Source of the DNA: CBDCUC01 sp965222485 | Lineage (GTDB): Bacteria; Pseudomonadota; Alphaproteobacteria; Rhizobiales; Hyphomicrobiaceae | Assembly (NCBI GenBank): GCA_965222485.1 | Contig: CBDCUC010000040.1 | Span: 372,001 to 436,000 of the forward strand | Length of the DNA: 64,000 nt | Direction: 5' to 3' | Program-made: the position numbers and the translations under genes | Part shown: piece after piece, positions 1-9,370 of the stretch | Layout of the letters: every line of letters starts with the position of its first letter | How positions within the stretch are numbered: position 1 is the first letter of the stretch | The notes under the pieces: model-generated | Seen by the model: the letters and a program-made list of their open reading frames with translations, nothing else | The model's database searches: none | What the model was told of the DNA's origin: nothing

Positions 1-2
1 TG

Positions 3-74
3 CGGGCGGCATTCCAAGTGGTGCTTGGCGGCGCGTTGGTCTTTGCTGCTGGAATTTTGATCGGTAGCGCATGA
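3..74 (+). CDS. C-terminal end of a membrane protein (partial)
   Basis: Frame 3 is open from the window edge to a TGA at 72-74 and gives 23 residues, rich in Gly, Ala, Leu and Ile, that read as a final transmembrane helix ending in Ile-Gly-Ser-Ala. This resembles the last helix of VIT1/CCC1-like or membrane-ferritin (MbfA-type) proteins, but so few residues cannot fix a family. The rest of the gene lies upstream of the window. The gene would converge on the GGDEF-EAL gene that follows. The next 97 bases (75-171) show nothing recognisable. Confidence 0.45.
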   Translation, partial: RAAFQVVLGGALVFAAGILIGSA

Positions 75-171
75 TGTCTGGTTCTGAAACGTAACTGACA
101 CTCGCCTGGCACGCAGTCCGCTAGGACAACAATGCCTAATGCTGCCCGGGCTGCAAACTTGGCCGCCTGCC

Positions 172-3018
172 TTAAACCGCCTTGGCTTTTTTGTGGGCGA
201 ACTGGCGCTTACCGCGACGTTGCAGTCGATCTTCGTTTTGCGCACGGTCAGGCACACAGCAGATGTCGAATGTCTTATCGAGCAAGGCTTCGGCCTCCAG
301 CGCCGGCAGAGGTTTGCTGATGAGATATCCTTGGATCTCACCACAGCCCATACCCTGTAGCGTTCTGAGTTGTTCGACCGTTTCGACACCTTCCGCCGTG
401 GTTTGCAGGTCAAGACAATCTGCAAGTGAAATGATTGCACCGACAATGGCGTCGCGATCGGCCCCATCGCCAAGTTCCTTCACAAAGGATTGGTCGATCT
501 TAATTTTGTCGAATGGAAAATTGCGCAGGTAACTGAGCGATGAGTAGCCGGTCCCGAAATCGTCCATGGCGATTTCTATGCCGATGTCTTTCAGCCGCCG
601 CAATCTTGACGTCGTCGCCTCACCGTTGCGCAACAGCGTGCTCTCAGTGATCTCAAGCGACAGCCGGTCCGGTCTGAGTTCTGTTTCTTTCAAAATGCGC
701 TGGACAATCTGCACGAGCTTCTGCTCATGGAACTGTTGAGGCGACAGATTAACGGCGATACGAACGTCGTTGCCCCATTTGTTGATCTGGCGACACGCTT
801 CTTCCAAAACCCATTCGCCAATCGGTAGAATGAGTCCTGTGTCTTCCGCCACGGGTACGAAATCGGCAGGGGAGATAAAGCCTCGTTCCGGATGGTTCCA
901 GCGCAGCAGTGCTTCAAAGCGAGTAATACGTCCGGTCTGAGAGGTCACGATCGGCTGATAGTAGAGCTGCAATTCACGGTTCGTAATTGCATCCGCCAGA
1001 TCCTTCTCCAGCGCCTTGCGTTCCAGCATCTTCTGCACCATGTCGGGCTCGAACAGGCGATAGGTTGCGCGGCCCGCTGCTTTGGCCTGATAAAGCGCAA
1101 TATCCGCATTCTTCAAAAGTTCGTCCGGGCAATCCGAGTCCCGTGGCGCAATTGCGTATCCAACGCTTGCAGTGACGAACGTCTGTTGACCATCGATCAT
1201 GTGCGGGTTTTTCAATAGCGCAACCAGCCGTTGCGCACTTGCGTGGGCTTCCTTTGCGTTACTGATTCCGTGCTGAATGATTGCAAATTCATCGCCACCT
1301 AGGCGCGCCACGATGTCATGCTTACGAATTGATGACGTGAGCCGCTTCGCAACGTTCTTCAGCAATTCGTCGCCAAATGGATGCCCGCGTGTGTCGTTGA
1401 TGGACTTGAAATCATCCAAATCAACGAACAGCACGCCAAATCCTCCGTTCTCAGGAAGGCAGCGCAGAGCTCGGTCAAGCTGCTCGCGAAAAACAGCCCT
1501 GTTTGCGAGGTTCGTCAGCGGATCGTGACGCGCCAGATGCACGATCTTCTGCTCAGCCTTTCTGCGGTCGGTAATATTGGTAAGTGTTCGTACGAAGCCG
1601 CCGTCGATCAATTTCTTGCTGCGAATGTCGAGAACAGTGCCATCTGGTCGTACACGTTCGAACTGACGCACGAAATCTGTTCCGCCAAGAGCGCGCTCGC
1701 GCAAGATGATTGTCTCTGCCGACGCATTCGACGCTGGTTTAAATTCGCCGCGCGACCACAATTTTGAGATCAGACTGTCAAAATTCTCCGTTTCCTTCAC
1801 GTCCTCGTCGGTAAGGCCCATCAATTTCGTCGCTTTGCGGTTGTAGACCGCAAGCTTACGATTTTGATCGACCATGATGATACCCTGGCCCATATTGTTG
1901 AGCGTGAGCTCTAACTCTCGTGATTTGCGCTGGGCACGAGCTTCGTTTTTTGACGCCCTCGTCTGTTCCCGGCTAAGCCTCAGGTGATAGCGAACGCTGG
2001 CGTACATTGCGATGATGATCGCTAGTGTGACGGAGAACCCGACGAGCACGTAGCGCACGCGGTTAATGAACGTCGCTTCAGCTACGTCGAGCAGCGGGAC
2101 ACCGACACTCACGAACAGCGGAAGGTCAGGGATCTGGCGTGTTGAGAACAAATAGTTTCGTCCAGAGCCGTCCATGTCGCCTTTGTGCACGCCAACACGC
2201 ACACGCCCATTATCAAATATGTCTGTTTCCCCGACGTTGGAGCCTAGTTTGAGGGCGCTACTGCCGCTCGTTGCGCGCACGATACCGTCAAAGCCTGACA
2301 GCACAACGATGCCTTTGTGGCCAAGGTCTATGGAACCATAGAATCTCGCAAATTGATCTGGATCCATTGAGGCTACAACAACGCCATCAAAGCGGTTTTC
2401 AGGGCCGGCTACGCGCCTTGTCAGTTGGACAGACCACCTGCCTGAACGCCTTCCGAGAACGGGAGGACTTATATGCGGGGTATCAGGCCGCTGTGTTTGG
2501 TGTATCCGAAAATGCGACCGGTCCGAAAGGTTGATTGCTTTCGGCGGTTCTTTGCCGATCGTGGTCGCCACAAGAAATCCGTCGCGGTCGACCATGGCGA
2601 GCTGAAAGCTCATATCGCTAAGCAGGTCTGGGTCGGGCAGCGGTTCACGGATCGCGTCTTCATATTTGTACTTTGATAGCGCCGTACGATACTCCTTGCG
2701 CGCGATCAGCAAGGCCTTGTCGAGTTCCTTAATCGTGCGTGCAACGTGCTCTTCGAATACGCGTGCAAAGTTCTTGACGTCCTGTTCGGCACCGGACCGG
2801 GCTACCTTGATCTCGCTTTGCATCTGCGAGTCGATGCTAAACCAAAGCATCGCGATCATGGCGACACCAAAAATTATACCGGGTTGAACAAACGCCACTC
2901 TCCGCGCGTAGAAAAAAGAGTACACGGCATTAAGTTTTCTTTCCGCGAAAATACGCGCTGCACTCAACCTTGCAGACCACTCCACAGCGCGCTCATTGAG
3001 CCAATCGGATTTACTCAT
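172..3018 (-). CDS. Membrane-bound Cache-PAS-GGDEF-EAL cyclic-di-GMP protein
   Basis: This 948-residue inner-membrane signalling protein is predicted to make and/or degrade cyclic di-GMP. Order of parts: transmembrane helix about 42-61, periplasmic Cache-like sensor about 65-315, second helix about 323-343, PAS about 368-485, GGDEF about 497-660, EAL about 670-915. The cyclase signature GGDEF (574-578) is intact and is preceded by an RxxD inhibitory site (RKHD, 565-568). The EAL triplet (702-704), the DDFGTG segment (819-824) and the EGVET segment (876-880) are also present, so both activities look possible; which one dominates cannot be read. Its start overlaps the stop of pxpA by four bases, so the two are probably co-transcribed, although no functional link is obvious. 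The ligand of the sensor is unknown. Confidence 0.93.
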   Translation of the reverse strand: MSKSDWLNERAVEWSARLSAARIFAERKLNAVYSFFYARRVAFVQPGIIFGVAMIAMLWFSIDSQMQSEIKVARSGAEQDVKNFARVFEEHVARTIKELDKALLIARKEYRTALSKYKYEDAIREPLPDPDLLSDMSFQLAMVDRDGFLVATTIGKEPPKAINLSDRSHFRIHQTQRPDTPHISPPVLGRRSGRWSVQLTRRVAGPENRFDGVVVASMDPDQFARFYGSIDLGHKGIVVLSGFDGIVRATSGSSALKLGSNVGETDIFDNGRVRVGVHKGDMDGSGRNYLFSTRQIPDLPLFVSVGVPLLDVAEATFINRVRYVLVGFSVTLAIIIAMYASVRYHLRLSREQTRASKNEARAQRKSRELELTLNNMGQGIIMVDQNRKLAVYNRKATKLMGLTDEDVKETENFDSLISKLWSRGEFKPASNASAETIILRERALGGTDFVRQFERVRPDGTVLDIRSKKLIDGGFVRTLTNITDRRKAEQKIVHLARHDPLTNLANRAVFREQLDRALRCLPENGGFGVLFVDLDDFKSINDTRGHPFGDELLKNVAKRLTSSIRKHDIVARLGGDEFAIIQHGISNAKEAHASAQRLVALLKNPHMIDGQQTFVTASVGYAIAPRDSDCPDELLKNADIALYQAKAAGRATYRLFEPDMVQKMLERKALEKDLADAITNRELQLYYQPIVTSQTGRITRFEALLRWNHPERGFISPADFVPVAEDTGLILPIGEWVLEEACRQINKWGNDVRIAVNLSPQQFHEQKLVQIVQRILKETELRPDRLSLEITESTLLRNGEATTSRLRRLKDIGIEIAMDDFGTGYSSLSYLRNFPFDKIKIDQSFVKELGDGADRDAIVGAIISLADCLDLQTTAEGVETVEQLRTLQGMGCGEIQGYLISKPLPALEAEALLDKTFDICCVPDRAQNEDRLQRRGKRQFAHKKAKAV

Positions 3019-3863
3019 CCCGCCAGCCCCAGTTCTAAGGGGCAGTTGCCGATAGGCGCAGTGAGTCCAATCGGGTCGCGAGGGTTGCGCGCCGCCCAGA
3101 TCTCACCCAATCCTCTGATCTCGATACCAGACGTAACGAGCGCATTACGAACGGAACGCACAATTTCGACGGCGGTCGGCGCGTCACCATGCACGCAAAT
3201 AGAATCGATCTCGGTTTTCACGACGCTGCCATCCAAGGACACAACTTCGCCGTCGAACACCATCCGTAATGCTTGCCTGGCAGCCTGTTCTGCCGACACG
3301 ATCAACGCGCCAGGTCGGGTGCGGCTGGCAAGTCCGCCGTCGGCTGCATAGGCCCGATCCGCAAATCCCTCCCGTACAAACGGTAATCCTAGTTTCTCCG
3401 CCGCGATCTGCATTTGCGATCGCACCGGCACCAGGAAAATGAGCCTGGCCTCAACATTGGCAATCGCTCTCGCGATCGCTGACGCGATACTGAAGTCATC
3501 AGCAGCCATATTGGACAATGCGCCGTGTGGTTTGACGTGGGTTACCGTCAGGCCCTGACAGGTCGCCATCGCCTGTAACGCTCCGACCTGGTAAGCCACC
3601 AAATTTTCAATTTCGAAGGCCGACATATGCATCGGCCTGCGACCGAACCCTTGCAGGTCGGGAAATCCCGGGTGAGCGCCAATACCGATGCCGGCAAGCT
3701 TTGCCACTCTTAAGACTTCGGCCATCACGCTCGGATCGCCTGCATGAAAGCCGCACGCGACATTGGCGGAAGAAATATATTTTGCCAGGTCGTGATCGCA
3801 GCCCATGCGATAGGGGCCAAAGCCTTCGCCCATGTCACAGTTGATGTCGATAAGGCGTGCCAC
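3015..3863 (-). CDS. pxpA: 5-oxoprolinase subunit A (LamB/YcsF family)
   Basis: This 282-residue protein has the family's N-terminal signature, an INCDMGEG segment at residues 7-14 followed by a conserved CGFHAGDP segment near 37-44. PxpA works with PxpB and PxpC in the ATP-dependent opening of 5-oxoproline to glutamate in the cytoplasm. The length is a little above the usual 250 or so residues. No pxpB or pxpC lies beside it here. Instead its stop overlaps the start of the GGDEF-EAL gene, and upstream there is 900 bp of mostly non-coding DNA. Either the partners are elsewhere in the genome or this copy has another role. Family assignment is firm; the functional complex is inferred. Confidence 0.9.
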   Translation of the reverse strand: MARLIDINCDMGEGFGPYRMGCDHDLAKYISSANVACGFHAGDPSVMAEVLRVAKLAGIGIGAHPGFPDLQGFGRRPMHMSAFEIENLVAYQVGALQAMATCQGLTVTHVKPHGALSNMAADDFSIASAIARAIANVEARLIFLVPVRSQMQIAAEKLGLPFVREGFADRAYAADGGLASRTRPGALIVSAEQAARQALRMVFDGEVVSLDGSVVKTEIDSICVHGDAPTAVEIVRSVRNALVTSGIEIRGLGEIWAARNPRDPIGLTAPIGNCPLELGLAG

Positions 3864-4170
3864 GCATTTCCCCTATAAATATTCACCGCAACCGGAATAC
3901 AACTTTAAATTGCATACGGTTAAAGACGCGTGAACGAGAGGGATCACATTGAATTTGCGAGGAAATGTTTTCCGGAATTGTCTCCTGTCCACTGAGACAA
4001 CAGGCCAAAACGAAGGAATTCAACAAGTTACATCCACTTTTATAGATCTGTGAAAGCTCTTGCCGACGATCACAACCTAAAGTGGTGCCGCGTGACAAAC
4101 GAAGTGGAGATCGCTGCCACCATCATGATCAGATCCCGGGTGGCAGAAGGGTCATGAACTAGGTCAAACG
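3864..4170. other. Intergenic, nothing recognised
   Basis: This stretch upstream of pxpA must hold its promoter, but no clear -35/-10 pair, RNA or repeat was recognised. A 71-codon minus-strand reading frame here has no family resemblance and an implausible composition. Confidence 0.4.
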
Positions 4171-4479
4171 GTGAAGCGAATGGGTAAAGTGAATAGCGAA
4201 GCGGGCACGTCATGGACACCAGTGCCTGATCGCACGCCTGCGACTAAAAAGTGTGGTGGCATGTCGTCTGGAGTTTCACCTAATGAAGAGGCTACCGCTT
4301 CGGATTGCGTGTCCTCTGAGCCTGCAATTCCCGCACTTACGATAGCCACGCTGGCATGCGCCTTGCTCGGATTTGCTGCACTCAGACTCATTTCAGCCTC
4401 GGCCGATGCGCACATTTGCGCCGACCCACCGTGCGCAATCGAAGATCCGGCGAGCCGGGCCGCAATCCGCTCATTCTAA
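4171..4479 (+). CDS. Possible small membrane-anchored protein, unrecognised
   Basis: This reading frame of 102 residues starts with GTG (an in-frame ATG lies at 4180). It has a Ser/Thr/Pro-rich N-terminal half and one hydrophobic segment at about residues 50-72 that could be a membrane helix, followed by a short Cys-containing tail. An AGG at 4161-4163 is the only hint of a ribosome site. No family is recognised and the opposite strand also carries an 83-codon frame, so this may be chance. It stands alone between pxpA and the TSUP gene. Confidence 0.25.
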   Translation: MKRMGKVNSEAGTSWTPVPDRTPATKKCGGMSSGVSPNEEATASDCVSSEPAIPALTIATLACALLGFAALRLISASADAHICADPPCAIEDPASRAAIRSF

Positions 4480-4775
4480 AACTGCGCCCCGTTTTTATCG
4501 ACGGGTGGTTGTGAGCGGCGCCGGACAATGTGCGTCGGTACCCTCATCTTAGTCTTTTGTTAATAATCCCGCATAAATAGTATTAAAAAATAACACACGC
4601 TAAAATTGAATTGTTGGGTGCCGTTGATCCGGTTGCTCCGTAATCGCTCAGGCATTGGATTTCGTTGGCGTCGCACGAACACTCATTCGCAGTGTCGGCG
4701 GCCAGCCCCAAGGCTGCGCGCATCGTCTTGCGCGCCGCAATGACAACCGGTCAGCGACCACTGACTACATGAGCA
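4480..4775. other. AT-rich intergenic stretch
   Basis: The segment 4555-4615 is strongly AT-rich and could hold promoters for the downstream transporter. No specific motif, RNA or repeat is supported. Confidence 0.35.
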
Positions 4776-5516
4776 GTGCAGATGGAATACACGAGCTTGG
4801 TAGCGGCGCTGGTTGGATTGTTTTTTGCCGGCATGCTGAAAGGAGCAACGGGCCTTGGATATTCGTCCTGTGCACTGCCGTTCCTCGCCGCCGCAGTGGG
4901 CTTGAAGACGGCAATCGTACTGGTGATCCTGCCTGCAATGGTCAGCAATATTGCGGTCGTCGTTACAACAGGTTTCTTCCGCGAGACCGTGCTGCGGTTC
5001 TGGCCGCTGTTCCTCGCAACACTGCCAGGCATATGGCTGGGCGTTCAAGGGTTGTTGTGGCTCGATCAGCGGCTGACAGAAATTTGTCTCGGTATCCTCA
5101 TCATCGCCTATTCAGTACTTTCTCTTGCCCGGCCAAACTTGGCGTTGCCCGCCTACCTTGAGCGGCCGTTGCAAGTCCCGGCCGGTCTATTGAATGGGAT
5201 GCTGACAGGGCTGACCGGATCACAGGTGCTTCCGTTAGTCCCCTACGTGATGGCGCTGCGGCTCGACCCTGACCGCACGGTGCAGGCGATCAATCTTTCC
5301 GTGACTCTGGCATCACTGTTCATGGGGTTGGCATTGATCAACGCGGGGCTCATGTCGGTGCCGACGGCAACGTTGTCTCTTATCGCCATTGCGCCTGCCC
5401 TTGCAGGCATCATGTTGGGAACGCGTGCGCGCCGTATGATCCCTGCGCAGAATTTCCGTGTCGTTGTTTTGGCAACTCTTGCTGTTCTCGGCGCACTTCT
5501 GATCGCACGCGCTTAA
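4776..5516 (+). CDS. TSUP (TauE/SafE) family anion exporter
   Basis: This 246-residue protein is almost entirely hydrophobic with about eight predicted membrane helices. It carries the N-terminal glycine-rich GxxKGATGLG segment (residues 23-29) typical of TauE/SafE transporters, which export sulfite, sulfonates or related organic anions across the inner membrane. The start could be GTG at 4776 or ATG at 4782; both keep the first helix and neither has a clear ribosome site. It stands alone and converges on the porin gene. Substrate cannot be predicted because no sulfur-metabolism gene is adjacent. Confidence 0.85.
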   Translation: MQMEYTSLVAALVGLFFAGMLKGATGLGYSSCALPFLAAAVGLKTAIVLVILPAMVSNIAVVVTTGFFRETVLRFWPLFLATLPGIWLGVQGLLWLDQRLTEICLGILIIAYSVLSLARPNLALPAYLERPLQVPAGLLNGMLTGLTGSQVLPLVPYVMALRLDPDRTVQAINLSVTLASLFMGLALINAGLMSVPTATLSLIAIAPALAGIMLGTRARRMIPAQNFRVVVLATLAVLGALLIARA

Positions 5517-5526
5517 GCACGCGCAG

Positions 5527-5546
5527 ACTATACACCGGGTTATAGT
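5527..5546 (+). terminator. Weak hairpin plus T run after the TSUP gene
   Basis: A 6-bp inverted repeat, ACTATA and TATAGT, flanks an 8-base loop 10 bases after the TSUP stop and runs into a T run at 5546-5550. The stem is short and AT-rich, so this is a weak candidate for an intrinsic terminator on the plus strand. Confidence 0.35.
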
Positions 5547-5548
5547 TT

Positions 5549-6736
5549 TTAGAATTTCAGCCGCCCACCTGTCAGGACGACGGTCATGTCGCGCTCTGTC
5601 GCAATGTCGGCCAAATCAGCTTCGAACTGGCGCACTCCGACATAAAGTTCAAGCGCCGCATCATCAATGCGCTGCACGATTCCACCACCGGTGATCATGC
5701 CGGTGCTGACCGATTGACCGGCCGCATCGTTCTGCCACCCGTGCGCCTCTGCGTAGATCGCCGTGCGCCCAACATCAAAGATGCGCCGCGAAAAGCCTGA
5801 GCGCACGTGCCAGAATGTTTCATCGCTCAATCCCGCTCCCTGAACACGAAGCTTTGTCTTTCGCTGTCCTGCTGCAGCAGTAACAAACAGGCCGGATTTT
5901 TCATGCAGCGCCGAAAAGGACCCGTTGAGCACGTGCCGGTCGCGGCATTGGGCCCGCGCGCAGCCGACGGAGTTGTCTGACACCTCGCCATAGGCGATGC
6001 CACCGGCAATTGTGAAACCGTTGGTCGCCGAGGCATGGCGGAGCGCAACATCCCACAAGTCATCCTCTCCCCACGCGGCAGTTGCGATGAAACCTGCTAC
6101 CGCAGGCGTGTCGTAGCGAATGACATTCTTACGGTTGAACTCGTAGTTGCCGCGCGTCACGCTACCCCAGGGCTGACGCGTCGCAAGACCGTCAATGGCG
6201 ATGCCACCTCCCCATTGCAATCCGCCTGAAATCGCCACAACAGATGTCCCGCTGACATCGATCTCGGCAACGCCCGCATTCGCCGTATCGACGAGGCCAG
6301 TGTAAAGCTTGCCTAATTTTTTTGATTTTAAGATCCAAAAAGATCGTCTCAGGTTGATGGTTTGAAAATCGTCGGACAGTTCACCGACGCGATTTGAATC
6401 GGCCGACTGAAACTCCGCTTCAATCTTATAGCCGGCGCTCCATCCGTTTCCGATATTGGCCGAGCCCTTGATGCCGAAACGCGACGAGGCCGTATCGTTG
6501 TCGACGACGTACAGGTCCGACCCGCCACCGTTGTCCCAAAACATGAGTGCATGGTTCACCTGCCCGTAAATCTGCAGGTGTACCTGGCGCGGACCGGCAT
6601 GTGCCACTGCCCGTTCAAGCTCGGCCAGGCGTTCCTCAACGTCCGCGCAGCAACTATTGAACTGCTCGTCGGCGGCGGTAGCGCCGGACAACGCGACGAG
6701 CCAAATGAGCCCTGCCGCAGCAAGCCCCTTGATCAT
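5549..6736 (-). CDS. Outer-membrane porin (alphaproteobacterial type)
   Basis: This 395-residue protein has an N-terminal signal peptide (about residues 1-21, ending in Ala-Thr-Ala-Ala). A short coiled segment with Glu/Leu/Arg follows (about 31-46), and then alternating polar and aromatic beta-strand sequence to a C-terminal Phe, as expected for a 16-stranded trimeric porin. The SRFGIKG and the G-W-x-A-G-Y-K segments near residues 87-110 are typical of gram-negative porins. It would allow diffusion of small hydrophilic solutes across the outer membrane. A purine-rich AGGGGAAAAAA precedes the ATG. It is a single gene, converging on the TSUP transporter. Confidence 0.85.
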   Translation of the reverse strand: MIKGLAAAGLIWLVALSGATAADEQFNSCCADVEERLAELERAVAHAGPRQVHLQIYGQVNHALMFWDNGGGSDLYVVDNDTASSRFGIKGSANIGNGWSAGYKIEAEFQSADSNRVGELSDDFQTINLRRSFWILKSKKLGKLYTGLVDTANAGVAEIDVSGTSVVAISGGLQWGGGIAIDGLATRQPWGSVTRGNYEFNRKNVIRYDTPAVAGFIATAAWGEDDLWDVALRHASATNGFTIAGGIAYGEVSDNSVGCARAQCRDRHVLNGSFSALHEKSGLFVTAAAGQRKTKLRVQGAGLSDETFWHVRSGFSRRIFDVGRTAIYAEAHGWQNDAAGQSVSTGMITGGGIVQRIDDAALELYVGVRQFEADLADIATERDMTVVLTGGRLKF

Positions 6737-7000
6737 GCATTTTTTCCCCTCGGAGGCGCATGAGGGCGCTCCGTCTGACCTTGAGACATGGCGAGCGCGT
6801 TCAGGCGCGAATCAGAAAAAAGCTAGGGCTTGAACCTTGCGGCAGGCTCGCATGAGAGCGGTCGTCCACATTTGTTGGCCTGGGTGTGTTGCCCAAAACC
6901 GCGCGTCGTCATCGTGACATGCGCACCTAAGCCCGAGTCCGTTCGCGCCAAACGCTATAGGATGGTACATATAGCGACCGGCAGGGGAGGGGTGATTGGC

Positions 7001-8038
7001 ATGCAGGCGATGGCGCAAGTGATGATCATTTCGGTCATCGTGGCGGGGTTGGTTTTCGGAAGCACTTTTTTTATTCCAATTGCCATTGCTCTCCTCATCG
7101 CAACGCTTATTGGCGCGGCAGCGGACAGGCTACGGCGTCGCGGTCTGTCCGAGACAGTCGCGACTTGTATTGCCTCGCTCTTCTTCATCGCATCCTTTTT
7201 AACCGCCCTCTATGCGATCTTCCCCCAGATCGATGAGGTAACGGCGGCGTGGCCACGTTACGTAGAACGGTTTCAGGCCCTCATGAGCAATGCTTCCGAG
7301 TGGTTGGGCCCGCACATCGCCTCGAAGATCGCGGCGGCGCTCGGACATCTCGATCTGGCGCGCACGGTCCCCGGCCTGATCGGCTCCGCCGGCGCGTTTC
7401 TGGCAAACCTGATCCTCGTCGCGCTCTACACGGGCTTCCTGCTCGCAGAGCGCGGCACTGTGTCTGGAAAAGTCGTCAATCTCTTTTCAAGTGACGAGGA
7501 GCTGGCGCAAGCGACCGCGGCGTTAAATGAAATCGTCAGCGGTATTCGCGAGTACGTCTGGATCAAAACGATCATGAGTGTTTTGACCGCCCTGGTCAGC
7601 TACGCCGTTCTGAAGACAATCGGTGTCGATTTTTCCGAAACGTGGGCGCTGCTGATCTTCTTCCTGAATTTCATCCCGAATATCGGTTCGATTGTCGGCG
7701 TTGTGTTCCCCGCGCTGCTCGCACTCATTCAATTCGATGGGCTATGGCAGTTCTTCACAATTGCCATCATTCTGTCCGGCGCACAGTTTGTCATCGGTAA
7801 TGTCATCGAACCCAAAATCATGGGCCGGACGCTGAACTTGAGCCCCTTTGTCGTCATGGCCTCATTAGCATTCTGGTCCATGGTGTGGGGCATCGTCGGG
7901 GCGTTCATGAGTGTGCCGCTCACAGCCGCAGTGGCAATCGCATGTTCCAAGCTGCCGAACTGGCGTTGGCTGGCTGTTTTATTGTCCGAAGACGGCGAGA
8001 TCGACACGGCCGCAAGGGCTGCGCAACGCGCGTCATGA
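7001..8038 (+). CDS. AI-2E (PerM/YhhT) family permease
   Basis: This protein of 345 residues has about seven or eight membrane helices and a C-terminal half with the family pattern (F-x-x-N-F-I-P-N-I-G-S, then P-K-I-M-G-R-T-L-N-L-S). These permeases are annotated as AI-2 exporters, but many have other or unknown substrates. The frame is open from 6830. I chose ATG 7001 because AGGGGAGGG (6983-6991) lies 9 bases before it, and the longer N-terminus encoded upstream does not look like protein. An alternative ATG is at 6962. The gene is monocistronic; a 240-bp gap follows with no recognised feature. Confidence 0.87.
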   Translation: MQAMAQVMIISVIVAGLVFGSTFFIPIAIALLIATLIGAAADRLRRRGLSETVATCIASLFFIASFLTALYAIFPQIDEVTAAWPRYVERFQALMSNASEWLGPHIASKIAAALGHLDLARTVPGLIGSAGAFLANLILVALYTGFLLAERGTVSGKVVNLFSSDEELAQATAALNEIVSGIREYVWIKTIMSVLTALVSYAVLKTIGVDFSETWALLIFFLNFIPNIGSIVGVVFPALLALIQFDGLWQFFTIAIILSGAQFVIGNVIEPKIMGRTLNLSPFVVMASLAFWSMVWGIVGAFMSVPLTAAVAIACSKLPNWRWLAVLLSEDGEIDTAARAAQRAS

Positions 8039-8279
8039 TGGCAAGCGGACATCTCGCCTTCGTCGGCTGTGGGGCAGGAACGGAAGTAGCCTAGACTTGA
8101 ACTACTCTTCCAAAAAAGAGAGATCTCTTCCGATTAGTGTTCTTTGTATCACAGCGGAGTATGATTGTATTCACGCAGTGGTGCAGCCCGATCGATCTAC
8201 TCTTAGTGTGCGTTCAAGTCTGATGCTCAGGGTCTGTTCATTCTGAGCGTATCGTGAGTAGCAATCGGGATCGGTCATC

Positions 8280-9032
8280 GTGTTACCCCCATCACTCCCC
8301 CACAACTATAGCACCTGGAATTCACGGTTTAAAATTCGCTGCTTAGCCGTGCGCGCCACCGCGCAAGTTCTTGTTCTCTTGACCTTCGCTGCAACCCTTT
8401 TGTTCGCCGGTGTACCAAGCCAAGCGGAAAGTTTTACCGAGGACAGCGGGTTCTGGACGACGACGTCCACATCGTTCGAGCCGGCAGAAAAATGGCGTGC
8501 AGGCATCGCGGTTCAAACGCGCTCCCGAGAAGATTTTGCCGAACTGGAGAGAACTGTCATCCGACCGTCTCTCAGCTATAATGTGTTCGGCAAAACGTGG
8601 GTTACTGCGGGGTATGATGCGCATTTCATTGAATTACCCAATGACCGGCTGGAACAACGCGCTTGGCAGCAATGGCTGACGATCTGGCCCGCGAAACTTG
8701 CCTCATTTTCCGCCCGGGTCCGTTTTGAGGAACGTTTCATTGAGGACGTTGATGGTGCTGCTGTCCGCCTGCGCCTGCAGGCGCGCGCGGATTTTCCAAT
8801 CGAGGGTACCGATTGGAAATTTACCGCAAGCAACGAGTTTTTTGTCGGGCTGAACGATCTTGAGCAGGGTCCCAATGATGGCTTCGACCAAAATCGCGCG
8901 TATTTAGGTGTCGGTCATCCTTTGACGAACACGCTGGCTCTGAAACTGGGCTATCAGATGCAATACATCAATCGTGAAAATACTGAAGATTTGATGGTGC
9001 ACCAATTGATGATCGGGTTGTCGTTGCGCTAG
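8280..9032 (+). CDS. DUF2490 outer-membrane beta-barrel-like protein
   Basis: This 250-residue protein (GTG start, so the exact start is uncertain) has a hydrophobic signal-like segment about residues 29-48 ending in Gln-Ala-Glu. The mature part consists of alternating amphipathic strands rich in aromatic residues, with the R-x-E-x-R-F (143-152) and G-Y-Q-M-Q-Y segments typical of DUF2490. Members are predicted small outer-membrane barrels of unknown function. The last strand ends in Leu-Ser-Leu-Arg. No operon partner: the next gene starts 338 bp later. Confidence 0.75.
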   Translation: MLPPSLPHNYSTWNSRFKIRCLAVRATAQVLVLLTFAATLLFAGVPSQAESFTEDSGFWTTTSTSFEPAEKWRAGIAVQTRSREDFAELERTVIRPSLSYNVFGKTWVTAGYDAHFIELPNDRLEQRAWQQWLTIWPAKLASFSARVRFEERFIEDVDGAAVRLRLQARADFPIEGTDWKFTASNEFFVGLNDLEQGPNDGFDQNRAYLGVGHPLTNTLALKLGYQMQYINRENTEDLMVHQLMIGLSLR

Positions 9033-9370
9033 ATGGTTCAGGGCGTGAGCGAACAATGCGCATCGGACGTTATCTAAACTTTTTGCTTAGAAGTTGAGCA
9101 TGGTGCGTCGCTATTCAGGAACGCTCATCACAGGGTCATTGTGGAATTGCCGCTAAGCCGCACATATTTCTAAGATCCGTGGAGACTCACCCGAATTTGT
9201 TAGAAACCGGATACAAGTCGGTACCACCCGGGGGCATTCGGAGAATGATGGGCGGACCGTAGATTCGTTCGAACTCAATCTAACAAGGCAAGGCAACGCG
9301 AACTTTTTCTTGCGGAGCACATTGAAGGTGATCTAGCCTTTTTGCAGGAAGGGCTTCATGGGATTCTGAT
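9033..9370. other. Intergenic, nothing recognised
   Basis: There is no reading frame longer than about 15 codons with a ribosome site, no hairpin with a T run and no repeat. It probably contains the promoter of the MscS-type channel gene. Confidence 0.4.

Noticed and set aside
3883..4098. 71-codon minus-strand frame upstream of pxpA
   Set aside because: Composition is not protein-like, there is no ribosome site, and it would overlap the pxpA promoter region.
8118..8131. AAGAGAGATCTCTT palindrome-like sequence after the AI-2E permease
   Set aside because: Only the central 10 bases are a perfect palindrome; there is no T run or paired promoter, so it is neither a terminator nor an operator by itself.
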